This document shows, in pieces, positions 41,676 to 52,486 of a stretch of DNA of 64,000 nucleotides (its first letter is position 1; each line of letters starts with the position of its first letter). Source of the stretch: Oegoconia quadripuncta (Eukaryota > Arthropoda > Insecta > Lepidoptera > Autostichidae). The position numbers and the translations under genes were made by a program. The notes under the pieces are model-generated. The model saw only the letters and a list, made by a program, of their open reading frames with translations, ran no database searches and had not been told where the DNA came from. Location: the NCBI GenBank assembly GCA_949316235.1, contig OX438744.1:434001-498000 (forward strand), given 5' to 3'.

Positions 41676-41975
41676 GACGACGTGTTTGGTGTAGTGGTTA
41701 GCAACTCTGACCACGATACCAAAAGGTTGCGGGTTCGAATCCCGCTAGGGGCATATGTTTGTGTGATGAATACGGACATGTGTACCCGAGTTATGGATTG
41801 TTGGTTGGTTGATTGGACGGTTTTCATTTATAATAAGTATTTATTTACAAAAAAAAAAAAAGTATTTATGTAGTATATCAACCATCGGGTATCCACAACA
41901 CAAGCCTATAGTTGCTTACTGTGGAACTAGATGGCGCTGTGTGTATTTCTAAGGATATTTATTATTATTTATTTA
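41676..41975 (+). mobile_element. SINE-B copy with a short internal insertion
   Basis: Complete, but with about 20 extra bases (TGGTTGGTTGATTGGACGG region, near 41800-41820) between GTTATGG and TTTTCATTTAT. Tail ATATTTATTATTATTTA. Confidence 0.88.
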
Positions 41976-42039
41976 TTTAATGACAGATAATACCAACAAT
42001 TACCAACTATAAAATACACCCGTATTGCTACTATTAGTG

Positions 42040-42208
42040 CAAACCTCATCTACTGGTAGCTTGTATCTTTAGCCTAAGGTTTGCTGGAAGAGATCACTGT
42101 TAGCGATAAGGCCACCTTTTTGTGCGATTAATGATGTACGCTGTATTATTCATGTAGTTTTTGTTAATTGTGCAATAAAGAGTATTTGATTGATTGATTG
42201 ATTGACAG
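42040..42208 (+). mobile_element. LINE-I 3' end with GATT tail
   Basis: GGAAGAGATCACTGTTAGCG, GTGCGATTAATGATGTACG, GTGCAATAAAGAGTATTTG and (ATTG)n. The first segment is the sense version of the one in 59740-59760. UTR only. Confidence 0.75.
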
Positions 42209-42229
42209 AGTAGATAATATAGTACTGGT

Positions 42230-42557
42230 GGCTTTTTGGCGGGATCTAGACATTGCATTTTTCTTTATAATTCTTATAATTTGTGCATTCTAACTTTTGC
42301 AGCTTAATAATGGCAGAATATTGTGCAGCAAAAGTTAGTGATGGTGTACAGGTGAAAGGAAGTGTAAATTAAAGTGCGTAACGGAACTTTCGGGTTCCCC
42401 ACAAGAAGCCGCCAAAATCTTTTGTAAAGCATTCTGCCACTGCCACTTTACTGAAGAATGACTTGACCGTGACTAGACTCTGTATACGCCAAGTACACGA
42501 CGAATTACTTGTTTTGACTGAGACTGACTTATAAACTGAAGAAATAAGAGAAATAAA
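42230..42557 (-). repeat. Repeat J copy
   Basis: Antisense, from GGCTTTTTGGCGGGATCTAG to AGAAATAAGAGAAATAAAA. The CGGCGGGTGAAG stretch near the end is missing and one GCCACT is duplicated at 42436-42447. Confidence 0.75.
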
Positions 42558-42560
42558 ATT

Positions 42561-43672
42561 TTTCACTCGAAACTGGCAGTAATGTCCCTCGACAGTGAGG
42601 TTGACTGGTTGCCATCCTCAAAAATAAGAAAAAGAATAGTACTGGTGAGAGGACGCTGTGCGGGGAGGCGTAAGACTATTGAGGTATGGACGGACGTGCC
42701 ATGATCACTCTAGTTTACCACGCGATTCACTAGATGCAAGTCAAACGAGGTGTATAATGTTTCCACTGTGCTAAGCACAGTCCACTCGCCTGTACCCGAC
42801 CCCCCCCCCCCCCCCCCCCGCGCGGCCGCGGCGCTGCGTCAGTCATTACACGTTTCGCTTGCTCTAATTGCTTTCCACTCGCCTGTACTTCCCCTCCCCT
42901 CGCATACCGCCGCGAGCTGATGTATTGTAAACAATTTGCTATTGCATCTAGGAGACTGGGTATACATGATTGAAACACCGAGGTTATTGATCTTGGAAAC
43001 CTTGGAAGGTTATGTAAGGTCGTAATTTATCCGATCAATTAAACACCTGATTGTGTAGGTGACCTTTTTTTTTAAATAAATAAGATTAAAAAAAAAATGC
43101 GATTCTATCTGGATTCCTTGTGTTTCTAGGACACACTTCTCGTGCTGTTTTAAATAATTCTGCATGTTCTTTTACCAATTTGTAAACCCTATGTTGTTTA
43201 CAGGACGGAGACGGTTATTTGTGACAATATGACTTTGAATCATGACATGATAATGATGTGCCCAAAATTGAATGGTTATGGAACAAAATGAACGGCATTA
43301 GAGTTGCCGTGCCAAACCAGAAGATTAGTTGGAAGTGTGCCCACACACAATTTGTGATGAACACCCTGTCCTATGATGTTCATGCCATTTCAACGAATGA
43401 CGGATATTTTAAGGGATCCATGGCCAATAGGGAAAATTTTAAAGGGGGGAAAAGTGCGTATCATTAGATAAAATGTATATGAACGCAAGTCGGCAGCCTC
43501 TATCTTTCGAAAGGTGTCATCAGAAAATCTGACTTAATACATGGTACGGAACGCAAAATTTATGCGTATCCGACACACACTTGACCAGTTTTATATTCAT
43601 GTTCACATTGATGCTTCCAAACTATTCCACACAACAATTTTGCATATTAACATTTTCAGTATTTACCTATGA
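42561..43672. other. Unassigned DNA with a 20-base C run
   Basis: C20 at 42800-42819 followed by a CGCGCGGCCGCGGCG stretch. CCACTCGCCTGTAC occurs at about 42782 and again at 42886. 43175-43218 resembles an antisense SINE-A head (TGTTGTTTACAGGACGGAG). The frame 43258-43467 (+, 69 codons) has no recognisable domain. Confidence 0.4.
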
Positions 43673-43999
43673 AATTGGAGATTTCTTTCTTCGTTAATCA
43701 TAATGTACCAACTCCTACGATTCTGTAGCTATTTTCAAATTTGTTTTTTATTTGGAAAATAGAATATATTTTCAGGGTTTCACTTAAAATATTTTTTAAT
43801 GTCTGAGCTAAATCACATAATAAAAAAAACTTGAACACAGCTCTTTTCATGAGCTTCCCATATTATTTCATAGATTCGCAGAAACTTACAAGGTTTAGCT
43901 AAATTTGGATTTGCCGTTCCCAAAAAAAATCAAAAATGTTTGTATGGAGAAGACAGTCTTAATGAAATTCTTCATACAAAACGCCAATTTCATAGGTAA
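43673..43999. mobile_element. MITE-K with 16-bp TIRs
   Basis: Perfect terminal inverted repeats TTACCTATGAAATTGG (43673-43688) and complement (43984-43999) around 295 bp of AT-rich DNA without an ORF. The diverged copy at 51400-51735 lies in the opposite orientation. Confidence 0.78.
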
Positions 44000-44021
44000 G
44001 GACCTAATTAATATACACAGA

Positions 44022-44240
44022 CATAGCCCAGCGGATTAGTAAGTTGAAGTGGCAGGGGGCAGGACACAAAGGTTTAAGGTTCTTGAGTGGAGATCACGCT
44101 CCGGCAAGGGCAGCGTAGGACGCCCACTCACAAGAACGACGGACGATCTTATGAAGGTCGCGGCAAATCGCTGGATGCAGTGTTCCAACCTGTCGCTTTG
44201 ATAATCTATATAGGCCTATGTTCATCAGTGTACATCCTGT
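44022..44240 (+). mobile_element. RTE-type LINE C-terminus and 3' end
   Basis: Encodes IAQRISKLKWQGAG and, one frame away, LEWRSRSGKGSVGRPLTRTT plus DDLMKVAANRWMQC, the GRPxxRxxDD...W ending of RTE ORFs, frameshifted near 44070. The final AGGCCTATGTTCATCAGTGT...GCTGATAATG resembles the SINE-H 3' end. Confidence 0.75.
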
Positions 44241-44272
44241 AGCTGATAATGTAAATAGAAGATATAAATTTC

Positions 44273-44563
44273 AACCGCCTCCGTGGCGTAAACAACATTG
44301 GGTTTACGATTCGGAGGTCGCGGGTGCGATCCCCATGTTTAAGTACTCGGTTTGGTTGGTGGTAAGGCATTTTAAATGTCCGCCTGGCTAGCTACCAGCA
44401 TCTTATAGCATTGTTGTGTTCCGGTTGTCAGAGATAAGATAGCCAGTCCTCCAAATGTATTTGGGTTTCCCGGTCAGTGCGCTTTCACCTTCGACCTCAT
44501 CCTCACTTAACATCAGGTGTGATTGAGGTCAAGTACCAACCCGTTGTGCATAAGAAAAAACTT
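44273..44563 (+). mobile_element. SINE-A with deletions
   Basis: AACCGCCTCCGTGGC with the CTCAATG A-box part missing, B box GGTGCGATCCC, loss of AGCGGGGTAC after it, and loss of TAAATCTGCCGCCAAGCAGC. Short A tail. Confidence 0.87.
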
Positions 44564-44667
44564 ACTGTGCATATCAGTCGCTTACACAAAGTCATTAAGT
44601 CATTCAAGGGACAATGTATACGCCTTCGTAATAAGGTTCCGGTGGACATTCAAAATTTGCCTTTTTT
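44564..44667 (+). mobile_element. LINE-D coding fragment
   Basis: Codons LTVHISRLHKVIKSFKGQCI and RLRNKVPVDIQNLPF match the LINE-D C-terminus; flush with the SINE-A tail. Confidence 0.72.
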
Positions 44668-44794
44668 AAAACCACCTCTTATTTTGAGCTGGGTCAGTGA
44701 TGATAGGCCGAAGCCTTTTCAGCGTCAACATTCGGGGGGAAGGGACGAGGACGCCAACGGTTAAATAAAACCACTATGGGCCAAAGACTATTTA

Positions 44795-44955
44795 TATATC
44801 AACAGGAACCTTATTGAAAAAACGTATGCATAGTCCTCTGAGTGAATTACAGATTTCGCGGAGTCTGCTTACATGAACTGCAAGTTTAACTTTATTTCTT
44901 GTATTGACATCATATTTATCACTATTTTTCCTAAATGTAGATTTACAAAAATGTA
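44795..44955 (-). mobile_element. LINE-D coding fragment, antisense
   Basis: TATCAACAGGAACCTTATTG to TTGTATTGACATCATATTTA are the complement of the NTRNKDKLAG...VPVDIQNLP region, so it overlaps in content with the sense fragment at 44564-44667. Confidence 0.72.
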
Positions 44956-44965
44956 TGTACTATAC

Positions 44966-45012
44966 AATACAATACGATACGATACGATACGATACGATAC
45001 AATACAATACAA
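44966..45012. repeat. AATAC/GATAC microsatellite
   Basis: About nine 5-bp units, GATAC in the middle and AATAC at both edges. Confidence 0.9.
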
Positions 45013-45125
45013 AAGAGCCTACACCTTCCTCAAAGGCCGGCAACGCATCTGTGACCCTTTTGTCCATGGGCGGCGGTGATTGCTTCCATCAGCATGCTCG
45101 TTTGCCGCCCTCTCATATAAAAAAT
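45013..45125 (+). mobile_element. LINE-E 3' end, short
   Basis: Starts at GAGCCTACACCTTCCTCAAA, lacks the GGTGTTGCGGG stretch and parts of the UTR, and ends in A-rich DNA. It abuts the microsatellite. Confidence 0.82.
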
Positions 45126-45134
45126 AAAAAATAA

Positions 45135-45245
45135 ATACACTTTATTGTACATTTTACAAACACAATACTGATAAGAGTACAATTAGGCGGCCTTATCACT
45201 AAACGCTCTCTCTCTCTCTTCTCTTCCATCTCTTCCATGCAACCT
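45135..45245 (-). mobile_element. LINE-I-like 3' end
   Basis: TACACTTTATTGTACATT and GGCGGCCTTATCACTAAACG, then a CT-rich stretch (45209-45238) and ATGCAACCTTTACT: the complement of the LINE-I UTR, as at 59640-59770. Confidence 0.65.
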
Positions 45246-45924
45246 TTACTACTACTACTACTACTACTACTAGGTACTACGAAAAAAAGGTTCGAATATT
45301 ATAACTCTTTAAACTACCACGTCGCAGAGACAATGCATGGCTGTCATGTAAAACATTGCATTGTACAAAGCAACACCGTCGCATTGTCAGCTTTAGTCAA
45401 TAGACCGGAACTCAACTTCTGCTCGTAGCTAAGTCTTGAGACGGAAGTTGGCTCTCATTTCTCGACATCGAGTCTTGATACACCGGTAACTAGATTATAT
45501 TTTGATACAATCACTGTTACCTGATCGTTGTTTACAGGACGAAGTTATTTTGCTGAGTATTGATAAGATTTTTTTTTTAAACCAGCGAAAGGTACGTCTG
45601 GAGAGAACGCTTTGTCAAACTAACTTAGTTATAAGTTTACAAGACTGCCGAGTGGTAAAGTTATTTATTTCAGAAAAGACAAGTTGGCAAACTTAGTGTT
45701 TGTTATTTTTTATACTTTACCTTATTTCATGTTCGTGTATTTAAAATTAATACAGGTCGAGGAAGATGGGTAATTTCCGAGACATGGCAAAATTATTTCC
45801 AAATTAAACTACAAAAGTTTCTAAAACGACGGGTATTTTGTTGACGGCGGTGAGTTTATGTCCAGTTTTGTCCCGAAGTATCTCAGTAATGAGTAGATCG
45901 ATTCAAGTATCCTAATATAGACAG
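45246..45924. other. Unassigned DNA
   Basis: (CTA)n at about 45247-45272. Nothing else recognised; short open frames without domains. Confidence 0.35.
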
Positions 45925-46150
45925 AAAGACTTGTTATACCATCTGACGTCTACGACTCGGCCACTCCTGCATACCGGTTCATCTCCACAAACTCAGGGTC
46001 GGGGACAATTCCATCTGCGAATGCGGTTTAGATGATGGTACTCCAGATCATATATTTTTTAATTGCCCTAAATCAGATTCTCTTTGTATGATTTCGTTTC
46101 CCCCACCGAATTCCCTCGCCCTATAACATTTAAATCCCTCCTTAGACATG
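45925..46150 (+). mobile_element. LINE C-terminal zinc-knuckle fragment
   Basis: Encodes GDNSICECGLDDGTPDHIFF followed by NCPKSD, a C-X-C-X8-H-X4-C cluster typical of the end of LINE ORF2 proteins. Then comes a short decayed region encoding a TFKSLLRHAYTVP-like ending. No tail identified. Confidence 0.6.
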
Positions 46151-46432
46151 CATATACTGTTCCCACCCTAAGTTTTCAATTAACAATATAAAATTATAAC
46201 CTTACTAACAAAATTGTGATCGTCTTTGTGTTGTCTCATTGGTTATAGATACGCAACATGACTGGAAATACCGGCTTAGCTCATACACTTGCCTCTTCAA
46301 ACACCAGTTTTTGTGCAGAATTACTACAAAGTAGTAGTTGCTATTAAATAAAAAAGTGAAGAGTAGACCGATTTGAGTGCGGTTTTCACCCGACACCCAA
46401 AAAAGGAGGATTACATTTTTCGAATGTATCAA
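46151..46432. other. Unassigned DNA
   Basis: Nothing recognised. Confidence 0.35.
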
Positions 46433-47122
46433 AATCAAAATCAAAATCAAAATCAAAAAATGCTTTATTTTGTAGGTACACAGGGTACACTTAAAATAGT
46501 CAGATTTTACATTTTTAAAGCTACTGCTTGTTCAAAAGGCAATTTTCCCCTGAGAAGAACAAGCAAGAAACTCGAGAGGTCGCTCTTTTAAAAAAAGGTT
46601 TTTATATTACAAAATTATTATTTTATATTATAATATTTCATTATTAATTGTGAAATAGCCTGGTTATGCGAACGGGCTGGTTATGTCCATGATTGTTTAT
46701 CATCTAAATAATCTGATATTTTATAATATGCTTTCTTAATAAGTTTCTGTTTTATAGTATCTTTAAATTTATTGAAAGGAAGATTTTGTATATCAACAGG
46801 AACTTTATTGAAAAAGCGTATACATAACCCTTTGAATGAATTACTGACCTTGTGGAGGCGACTTATGTGACCTGCAAGTTTATCTTTATTTCTTGTACTG
46901 ACATCATGTTTATCACTATTTTTCCTAAATGATGCTATATTTTTTTTGACATATATTAGATTTTCAAAAATGTACTGTGACGAAAAGGTTAGAATATTAT
47001 ACTCTTTAAATCTGTCTCTAAGTGACACTGCAGGTCTCAATTGATAAATTGCGCGAACGGCTCGTTTTTGTAAAACAAAGATTGTATTGATATCCGCGGC
47101 ATTTCCCCACAGCAAGATACCG
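46433..47122 (-). mobile_element. LINE-D copy with AAAATC tail
   Basis: Tail complement (ATCAAA units, 46433-46457), UTR, then an open minus frame (46681-47115): MLWGNAADINTIFVLQKRAV to SDYLDDKQSWT. It is truncated at the WGNAADIN codons and flush with repeat Q. Few coding differences from 28889-29712. Confidence 0.85.
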
Positions 47123-47245
47123 TATGTATGTAGATTTGTATGTTACCTCCAGTAACCTAAATGGTTGGACCGATTTTGAAGTGCAAGATGTATTTCGATT
47201 CATCTTGATCCCTAGAGTGTCATAGGATTTTATGGTAAAAGATCC
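47122..47245 (-). repeat. Dispersed repeat Q, single-unit copy
   Basis: The reverse complement aligns with the array region at 36575-37215 but has the 46-bp segment once (GCACTTCAAAATCGGTCCAA...TTACTGGAGGT). Confidence 0.75.
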
Positions 47246-47368
47246 AACATGGCGCCCGCAAAATACAAAATTATGCTGTCGGGTTTTGTGGTTATTAAAT
47301 ACTTAAATAGTTATTTTTTATATTAAAGACTCAACTCAGTAGTGAATGAATGTAGGCTGAGGATGATG

Positions 47369-47711
47369 TAGCACTCGTATGTCATGGAGACGCGCAAGAC
47401 TCGTAAAATGCGGTTGGGCTCTTTATTCATAGTGATTGTGGGGACACATGTACTTGTGTATTAGAATATACAAGTACTGTATAGATACAATGTGACGTCA
47501 GCTGCACGGTGCATAACTCTAGTTTATGCGCCGGAGCTCAGCCAGTTGTTTCCCACGCCGCGCCCTCTGCACTCGCCCTGTGTTCCCGAATGTAATATCG
47601 GTGATTAAGTAATAGAGTTTATTATCCTGGACTATATCATTTATTTGGGTATCCCGTAGTCATCATATAGTCAACTCACACAACACGACATAACCATAAG
47701 ATACCCTACAG
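47369..47711 (+). mobile_element. Possible solo LTR
   Basis: Begins TGTAGCACTC and ends ATACCCTACA, giving a 5-bp TGTAG/CTACA inverted border. It contains a TGACGTCA motif and a terminal part (TTATTTGGGTATCCCGTAGT) with LTR-like character. The flanks do not give a clean target duplication, and no PBS, PPT or second LTR is visible. Weak call. Confidence 0.3.
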
Positions 47712-47727
47712 TGATTATAGATAAGTA

Positions 47728-48125
47728 ATGGGACTCCCTAACGAAATCTTACAATCTATATTTACTAAAAACATCGCAAATAAGATAGTCTCAGTGGAGA
47801 TTATATTTTTGCTCCGTTTGGGGTGGAAATCCTTGGGCCGTGGGGGCGCTCATTGTCTTTTTCGTGAGATATCTGAGCGTCTGATCGAAGCTTCAAATGA
47901 TCGGAAGGCTGGCTTCTATTTCGCTCAGAGGCTAAGTCTGGCTGTCCAAAGAGGAAACGCACTTAGCCTCTTAGGCAACCTTCCGTTTCAGCAAGATCTG
48001 GGACAATTTTTTTATTTGTAAATGCGTGTTTTATAATATATTTATTACTTTTTAATTTGTAAATGTGTATTTTTTTTTTTTATTTGTGATGTCAAATAAA
48101 TATTGTAACTTTATAATAAATAAAT
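47728..48125 (+). mobile_element. LINE C-terminus (QRGNA type)
   Basis: The open frame 47728-48018 encodes FREISERLIEASNDRKAGFY, FAQRLSLAVQRGNALSLLG and a stop. The QRIxxAxQRGNAxSxLG ending occurs in lepidopteran non-LTR ORF2 proteins as I recall them; the clade is not assigned. The UTR holds AATAAATATTG. A degraded relative is at 50060-50190. Confidence 0.55.
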
Positions 48126-48149
48126 ATATTTGTAAACTCTAAAACCATT

Positions 48150-48285
48150 ATTCGATAGAGTGAATAGGCATTTACTGGGTGCGCGTGATACATCTTCGGC
48201 TTCATCGTCACTTTCCATCAGGTGAGATTGTAGTCAAACGCGAAACCAGTTTTTAATAAAAAAAAAAAGAAAAAAAAAAAAAGGA
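48150..48285 (+). mobile_element. LINE-F 3' end, short
   Basis: Starts at GAGTGAATAGGCATTTACTG (last codons) and runs through CACTTTCCATCAGGTGAGAT to AATAAAAAAAAAA. The same 3' terminus as 41010 and 5890. Confidence 0.78.
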
Positions 48286-48562
48286 CAATGTTAAGGCGGT
48301 GTAAGTTTCCATAGTCTATTGACTTGACCCACGAGTTGGGTAACTTTGAACACGTAAGTGAAAGTTTAAAAGAATTCCACTATCTAGTTCCACGACTTTC
48401 CCTGAAGTTGGATACGGTCGAGAAGTAGTGAGGAGTGATCAACATGTGTGTTTGCAGTTCACTCACAAAGTTAGAGAAGTTGACCATTGGTTGGAGACAG
48501 TTCAAAAGGTTACTAGTTACGATGATAATAAGACCAAAAATAGCGAGGTTCATTTAGTATTA
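48286..48562. other. Unassigned DNA
   Basis: Nothing recognised. Confidence 0.35.
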
Positions 48563-48677
48563 ATTTTTTTTATCTACAACGGCTTAGCACTTGACCTTAA
48601 TCACACCTGATGTTAAGTGAAGATGAGGCCGAAGGTGGTACCGTACTGACCCGGTAACACAAATATTTGGGGAATTA
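48563..48677 (-). mobile_element. SINE-A 3' part
   Basis: Antisense tail half, diverged (TCTACAACGGCTTAGCACTT), stopping at ATTTGGGGAATTAG. Confidence 0.75.
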
Positions 48678-48736
48678 GTTTTATTAACCCAAAATTAGTT
48701 TTGGTTTGCTTAATTTTCTTGCTTTTAATTTGTCAA

Positions 48737-48785
48737 TACGGCCTATACCCTGCAGTGGGTAGATATGAGCTGATGATAACTATCA
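48737..48785 (+). mobile_element. SINE-H 3' end fragment
   Basis: GGCCTATACCCTGCAGTGGG to GAGCTGATGATAA; only the last 45 bp of the family. Confidence 0.6.
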
Positions 48786-48882
48786 ATGCAAAACGTAGAA
48801 AACCCCCGGATGACTATCACATCCAAATACACTCAATTGTCTTAAAAGCTAAATATCTCAAAACGGCGTAACCGATTTTCAA

Positions 48883-49056
48883 TATTTTTTTTTATGCACA
48901 AGTACCAGACCTCAATCACACTTGATGTTAGGTAAGTGAAGATGAGGTCGAAGGTGGAAGCGTACTGACCCGGAAACCCCAACACATTTGGGGAACTGGC
49001 TGTCTTATCTCTGACAACCGGAACACAACAACGCTATTAACATTGCTGCTTGGCAT
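48883..49056 (-). mobile_element. SINE-A 3' half
   Basis: Antisense, from poly-T to TTAACATTGCTGCTTGGC; a few bases duplicated in TTAGGTAAGTGAAG. Confidence 0.85.
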
Positions 49057-50040
49057 TACATTATTAATTATAATATCATTATATAAATATCAATAAAAAC
49101 AAATCAAATCATTAGTGACATAAGAGTCGTTATGTTAATATGTCTAAATGACATAGTATTGAAAGTGAAATAAGCCAAATGAAATGTCAAAATTATATTA
49201 ATTATAGATCTATAAATATGTACAAATATATGTGTTGTGTGTGTCTGTGTGTGTAAGAGTTAGTGTATGTGTAGTTTTATACGTTAAATTTGTTTTGTAT
49301 TATCCCAGCGTCTACCTGCGTGTATTAATTATTTTCTTTCTTTCAAAACACCGTTTAAAGCTAATAGTTGCTATGAAGTTTCTGAATTTCCAAAATTCAA
49401 TTCAACATTATTTGTCGAGGCGTTACATTTTGTAATTTTGTCCAAGATTCAGTCAAGCGAAAGTAGATAATCTGTATGTCATCGACAGTCTATCCTAGTT
49501 CATAGTTTATTATTGCGAAGGCCTTTGTCTAGGCGATACTTGTACCTCGTGAGGGGATTTGCTCAAATCACCTTGCCCGGGGCGCTCACTTGGCAATCAC
49601 AATCTTAAACCGCATGAATGACATCCATTGCCATCAATAGTCAGTAGTATTATTTGCGATTCTCATAACACATCGGTTTATTTGTCTCTCTTTGACATTA
49701 TTTTTTAGGGTCAGAATAATGAATACGCAAAGATAGTTTTTGCAACGTACGTTTTCCTCGAGAAAAAAATTAATTAGTAAAAATTTAAAATTTAGAAAGC
49801 CCCTGAGTATGAAAGCTATTATGTCATCGAGATAAATCAAACTATGTTAAGAGCTACCAAATAAAATTCAATCTTAGATATACTATAAATAAAAATTATT
49901 ATCACAAGATTGCTTACGCAATATACTTACTTAACATTAGTTACATTAGTAAATACTCACAAGACTACACAAATTGTGTTAAAAGGATCTGGTTCAGCAT
50001 AATCTGACAGAGACTGGCTGCTGCTCAGCGCTGGTTTTCA
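49057..50040. other. Unassigned DNA with a TG-rich run
   Basis: TG-rich at 49228-49262. No repeat family or gene recognised; 50025-50040 carries the word shared with 33452-33470. Confidence 0.35.
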
Positions 50041-50059
50041 ACCAAAGCTCATAGGATAA

Positions 50060-50190
50060 GTTTCGCTGTTCAAAGAGGAAACACAATTGGCTAAGAGGCC
50101 AAACGGGAAGGAGTTGCCCCAGGAAGGTGTCTAATAAACCATCTTTCCTCTTCAGCAAGATCTGGGACAATTTTTTTTATTTGTGGTATT
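50060..50190 (+). mobile_element. Degraded QRGNA-type LINE end
   Basis: GCTGTTCAAAGAGGAAACAC and TTCAGCAAGATCTGGGACAA match 47940-48010, with an insertion and stops between. Confidence 0.5.
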
Positions 50191-50278
50191 CTGTTTTTGT
50201 AATTATGTTAAATTTTTATGCATGTATTAAACCTAGAATAAGCCGGACGATAATAAATCTTTCTGGAAACTACACAGA

Positions 50279-50610
50279 CCTGTTCGACCTAATACCCGCT
50301 GCTCAATTTAACCGATACACTTCTCGCCGAAAATTAAATTTCCATCCACATCACCTGGATGAGTGGAAGTCTACCACTGTACGTTTCTCAAGAAACTTCT
50401 TACCACGTACAACCACCCTGTGGAACGGACTTCCGGCAGCGGTATTCCCGAACGAGTACGACATTGGAACCTTCAAGAAACGAGCCTACACCTTCCTCAA
50501 AGGCCGGCAACGCATCTGTGACCCTTTTGGTGTTGCGGGTGTCCATGGGCGGTGGTGATTGTTTCCATCAGGTGACCCGCATGCTCGTTTGCCGCCCTCT
50601 CATATGAAAA
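50279..50610 (+). mobile_element. LINE-E 3' end
   Basis: In-frame C-terminus from [20 protein letters not shown] to VAGVHGRW (within 50127-50558), where the last codon is W instead of R. Short UTR and A-rich tail. Confidence 0.88.
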
Positions 50611-51399
50611 AAAAAATAATAAAAACTGCAGACAATTGTAGGTACATTGCGTTGTGGTGAATTTCTGTGCAACATTGTCAACCGCAGCGGGCAAGACTCA
50701 CGGAAATTAGGAAACTTTGTACTGAGTTCCCAACTGAATCCTTAGATACTTATCCTAATGTGTTCTCAAAAGGTTTCCAATACTTAATTTTAAACGAAAA
50801 ACATCGTAAAATAACCTGAACTGGCCTCGGATTCACAATAGTTTGATAGCGAAATACGATTCAATATCGTAATGTGTCCGAGGCATCTCAGTCCGCAACA
50901 TTTCTGTGTTGATAGTTTCCATGCTTCAGGGGGCAATTTAAGGCAGTTGTAAAGCCAAGTCGATGGCCTAACGGAGCAGCTTGAAAACACTGACCGTCAG
51001 GTGGCCACTAGATAAAATCGTCAATTCGCACTAGGCCCGCGTGATGGATTATACCACTCCGTAGCTATCAAGGTACCAATACTCGTAGACCCATCGAAAA
51101 AAGTAGTGAACAAAATGTCACAGAATACACATAAGACTAGAATCCACTAGAAGAGGTTAAGGGCCATAATTCACCATGCAGACTAAGTGCGCATTGTCCA
51201 CTTTATCAGTGTACTGGTTCACTCGACAGTCAACACTGACTCCAAGCTGCATCTGTAAGTCTCTGACTTTTCTTAAAGACTACCTTCTATTTAAAACGAC
51301 CGGGACCAACTGTTTAACATTTGAAGCATGGAAATACTCGTATGAAAATACTGGTCACCCATATAGAAAATGACTACACCAGATGTTGCTTTTGTTTTT
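50611..51399. other. Unassigned DNA
   Basis: No repeat family or gene recognised. Confidence 0.4.
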
Positions 51400-51735
51400 T
51401 TTTTGGGAACAGCAAATCCAAATTCAGCTAAACTTTGTGTGTATTATCGGATAACATTAAGTTAAGTATAGTCAGCGTTAATTTTTAAAAGTAACCGCTT
51501 TATAAAAGTTTCAGCGAATCTAAGAAATGATTATGGGAAGCACATGAAAAGAGCTCTGTTCAAATTTTTTTTATTATGTGATTTAGCCCAGAAATTAAAA
51601 AATATTTTATGTGAAACTTTGAAATAATATTCCATTTTCCAAATAAAAATCTAATTTGGATATAGCTTTGAAAATCGCAGGAATTGGTACAGATGATTAA
51701 CGAAGAAAAAAAACATCAATTTCATAGGTGAAGAC
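51400..51735. mobile_element. MITE-K, diverged copy in opposite orientation
   Basis: GGGAACAGCAAATCCAAATT, GAGCTCTGTTCAAATTTTTT and TTAACGAAGAAAAA match the complement of 43690-43945. One terminus (CAATTTCATAGGTGAAG) is near intact; the other is not recognisable. About 50 extra bases near 51445-51500. Confidence 0.68.
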
Positions 51736-52486
51736 CCAATATTAAGTTAAAATTATCATCTATCATTATCATTATGAAACGGTCTAGGCATATTATCGTA
51801 AAAAAATCAAGGTACTCCCTGTAATGTATGAAATGGTGAAATGGTCATAAGGGATTACGGTTTTTCAAAGCGTATTTTCATACTAACAGTTCCAATAATA
51901 AAATTCCGAGGTCTTTTCTATTGACAGGTAATCAATGTTGGTCACCGGACTAAGACCAGTAGGATAATCAGTGTAGATGAAAGCGAATACCGGCAGATCA
52001 TCATAGTTGCTCTGAAAGTTGCTGGCCAATTAAAGTTGGTCTTGCAGCTGCGTGCTTACCCCGCACTACACTGTCGCTTGGGTCAGACTTTACTGCTGAT
52101 AGTGAAATAACATCGCGCCCAGTAAACTGACGAAGAAATTATTATGGAAGGTTAAATAGGAAAAGTTCACCCTCCTCGAAGAAAGAGTAATTGGTTTTAA
52201 TTAAAGCAGGAAATTAGGGCTCGCAAATTTGTTTGAAGCATATTTGAATTAGATGGCAGTTAACATCCAAAGGCAAATGCAAATAAAAAATACATTTGCA
52301 CAAACCGAACATAGTGGTGAATTGAAAATTTAGTACACGTTAATGAAAACATGTTTATATCCTAAATAAACAAACTATTTTATGAGCTAAATATCTTCGA
52401 AATGGATTTGCTGATTTTTCTCAAACATGGCTTAGAACTTGTCCCTTGTTTAAGTCTATAATATAAGAAACAAACACAAACACCCG
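51736..52486. other. Unassigned DNA
   Basis: Nothing recognised. Confidence 0.4.

Noticed and set aside
43258..43467. 69-codon frame with many Asn and Lys
   Set aside because: No recognisable domain or second copy; kept only as a note in the unassigned stretch.
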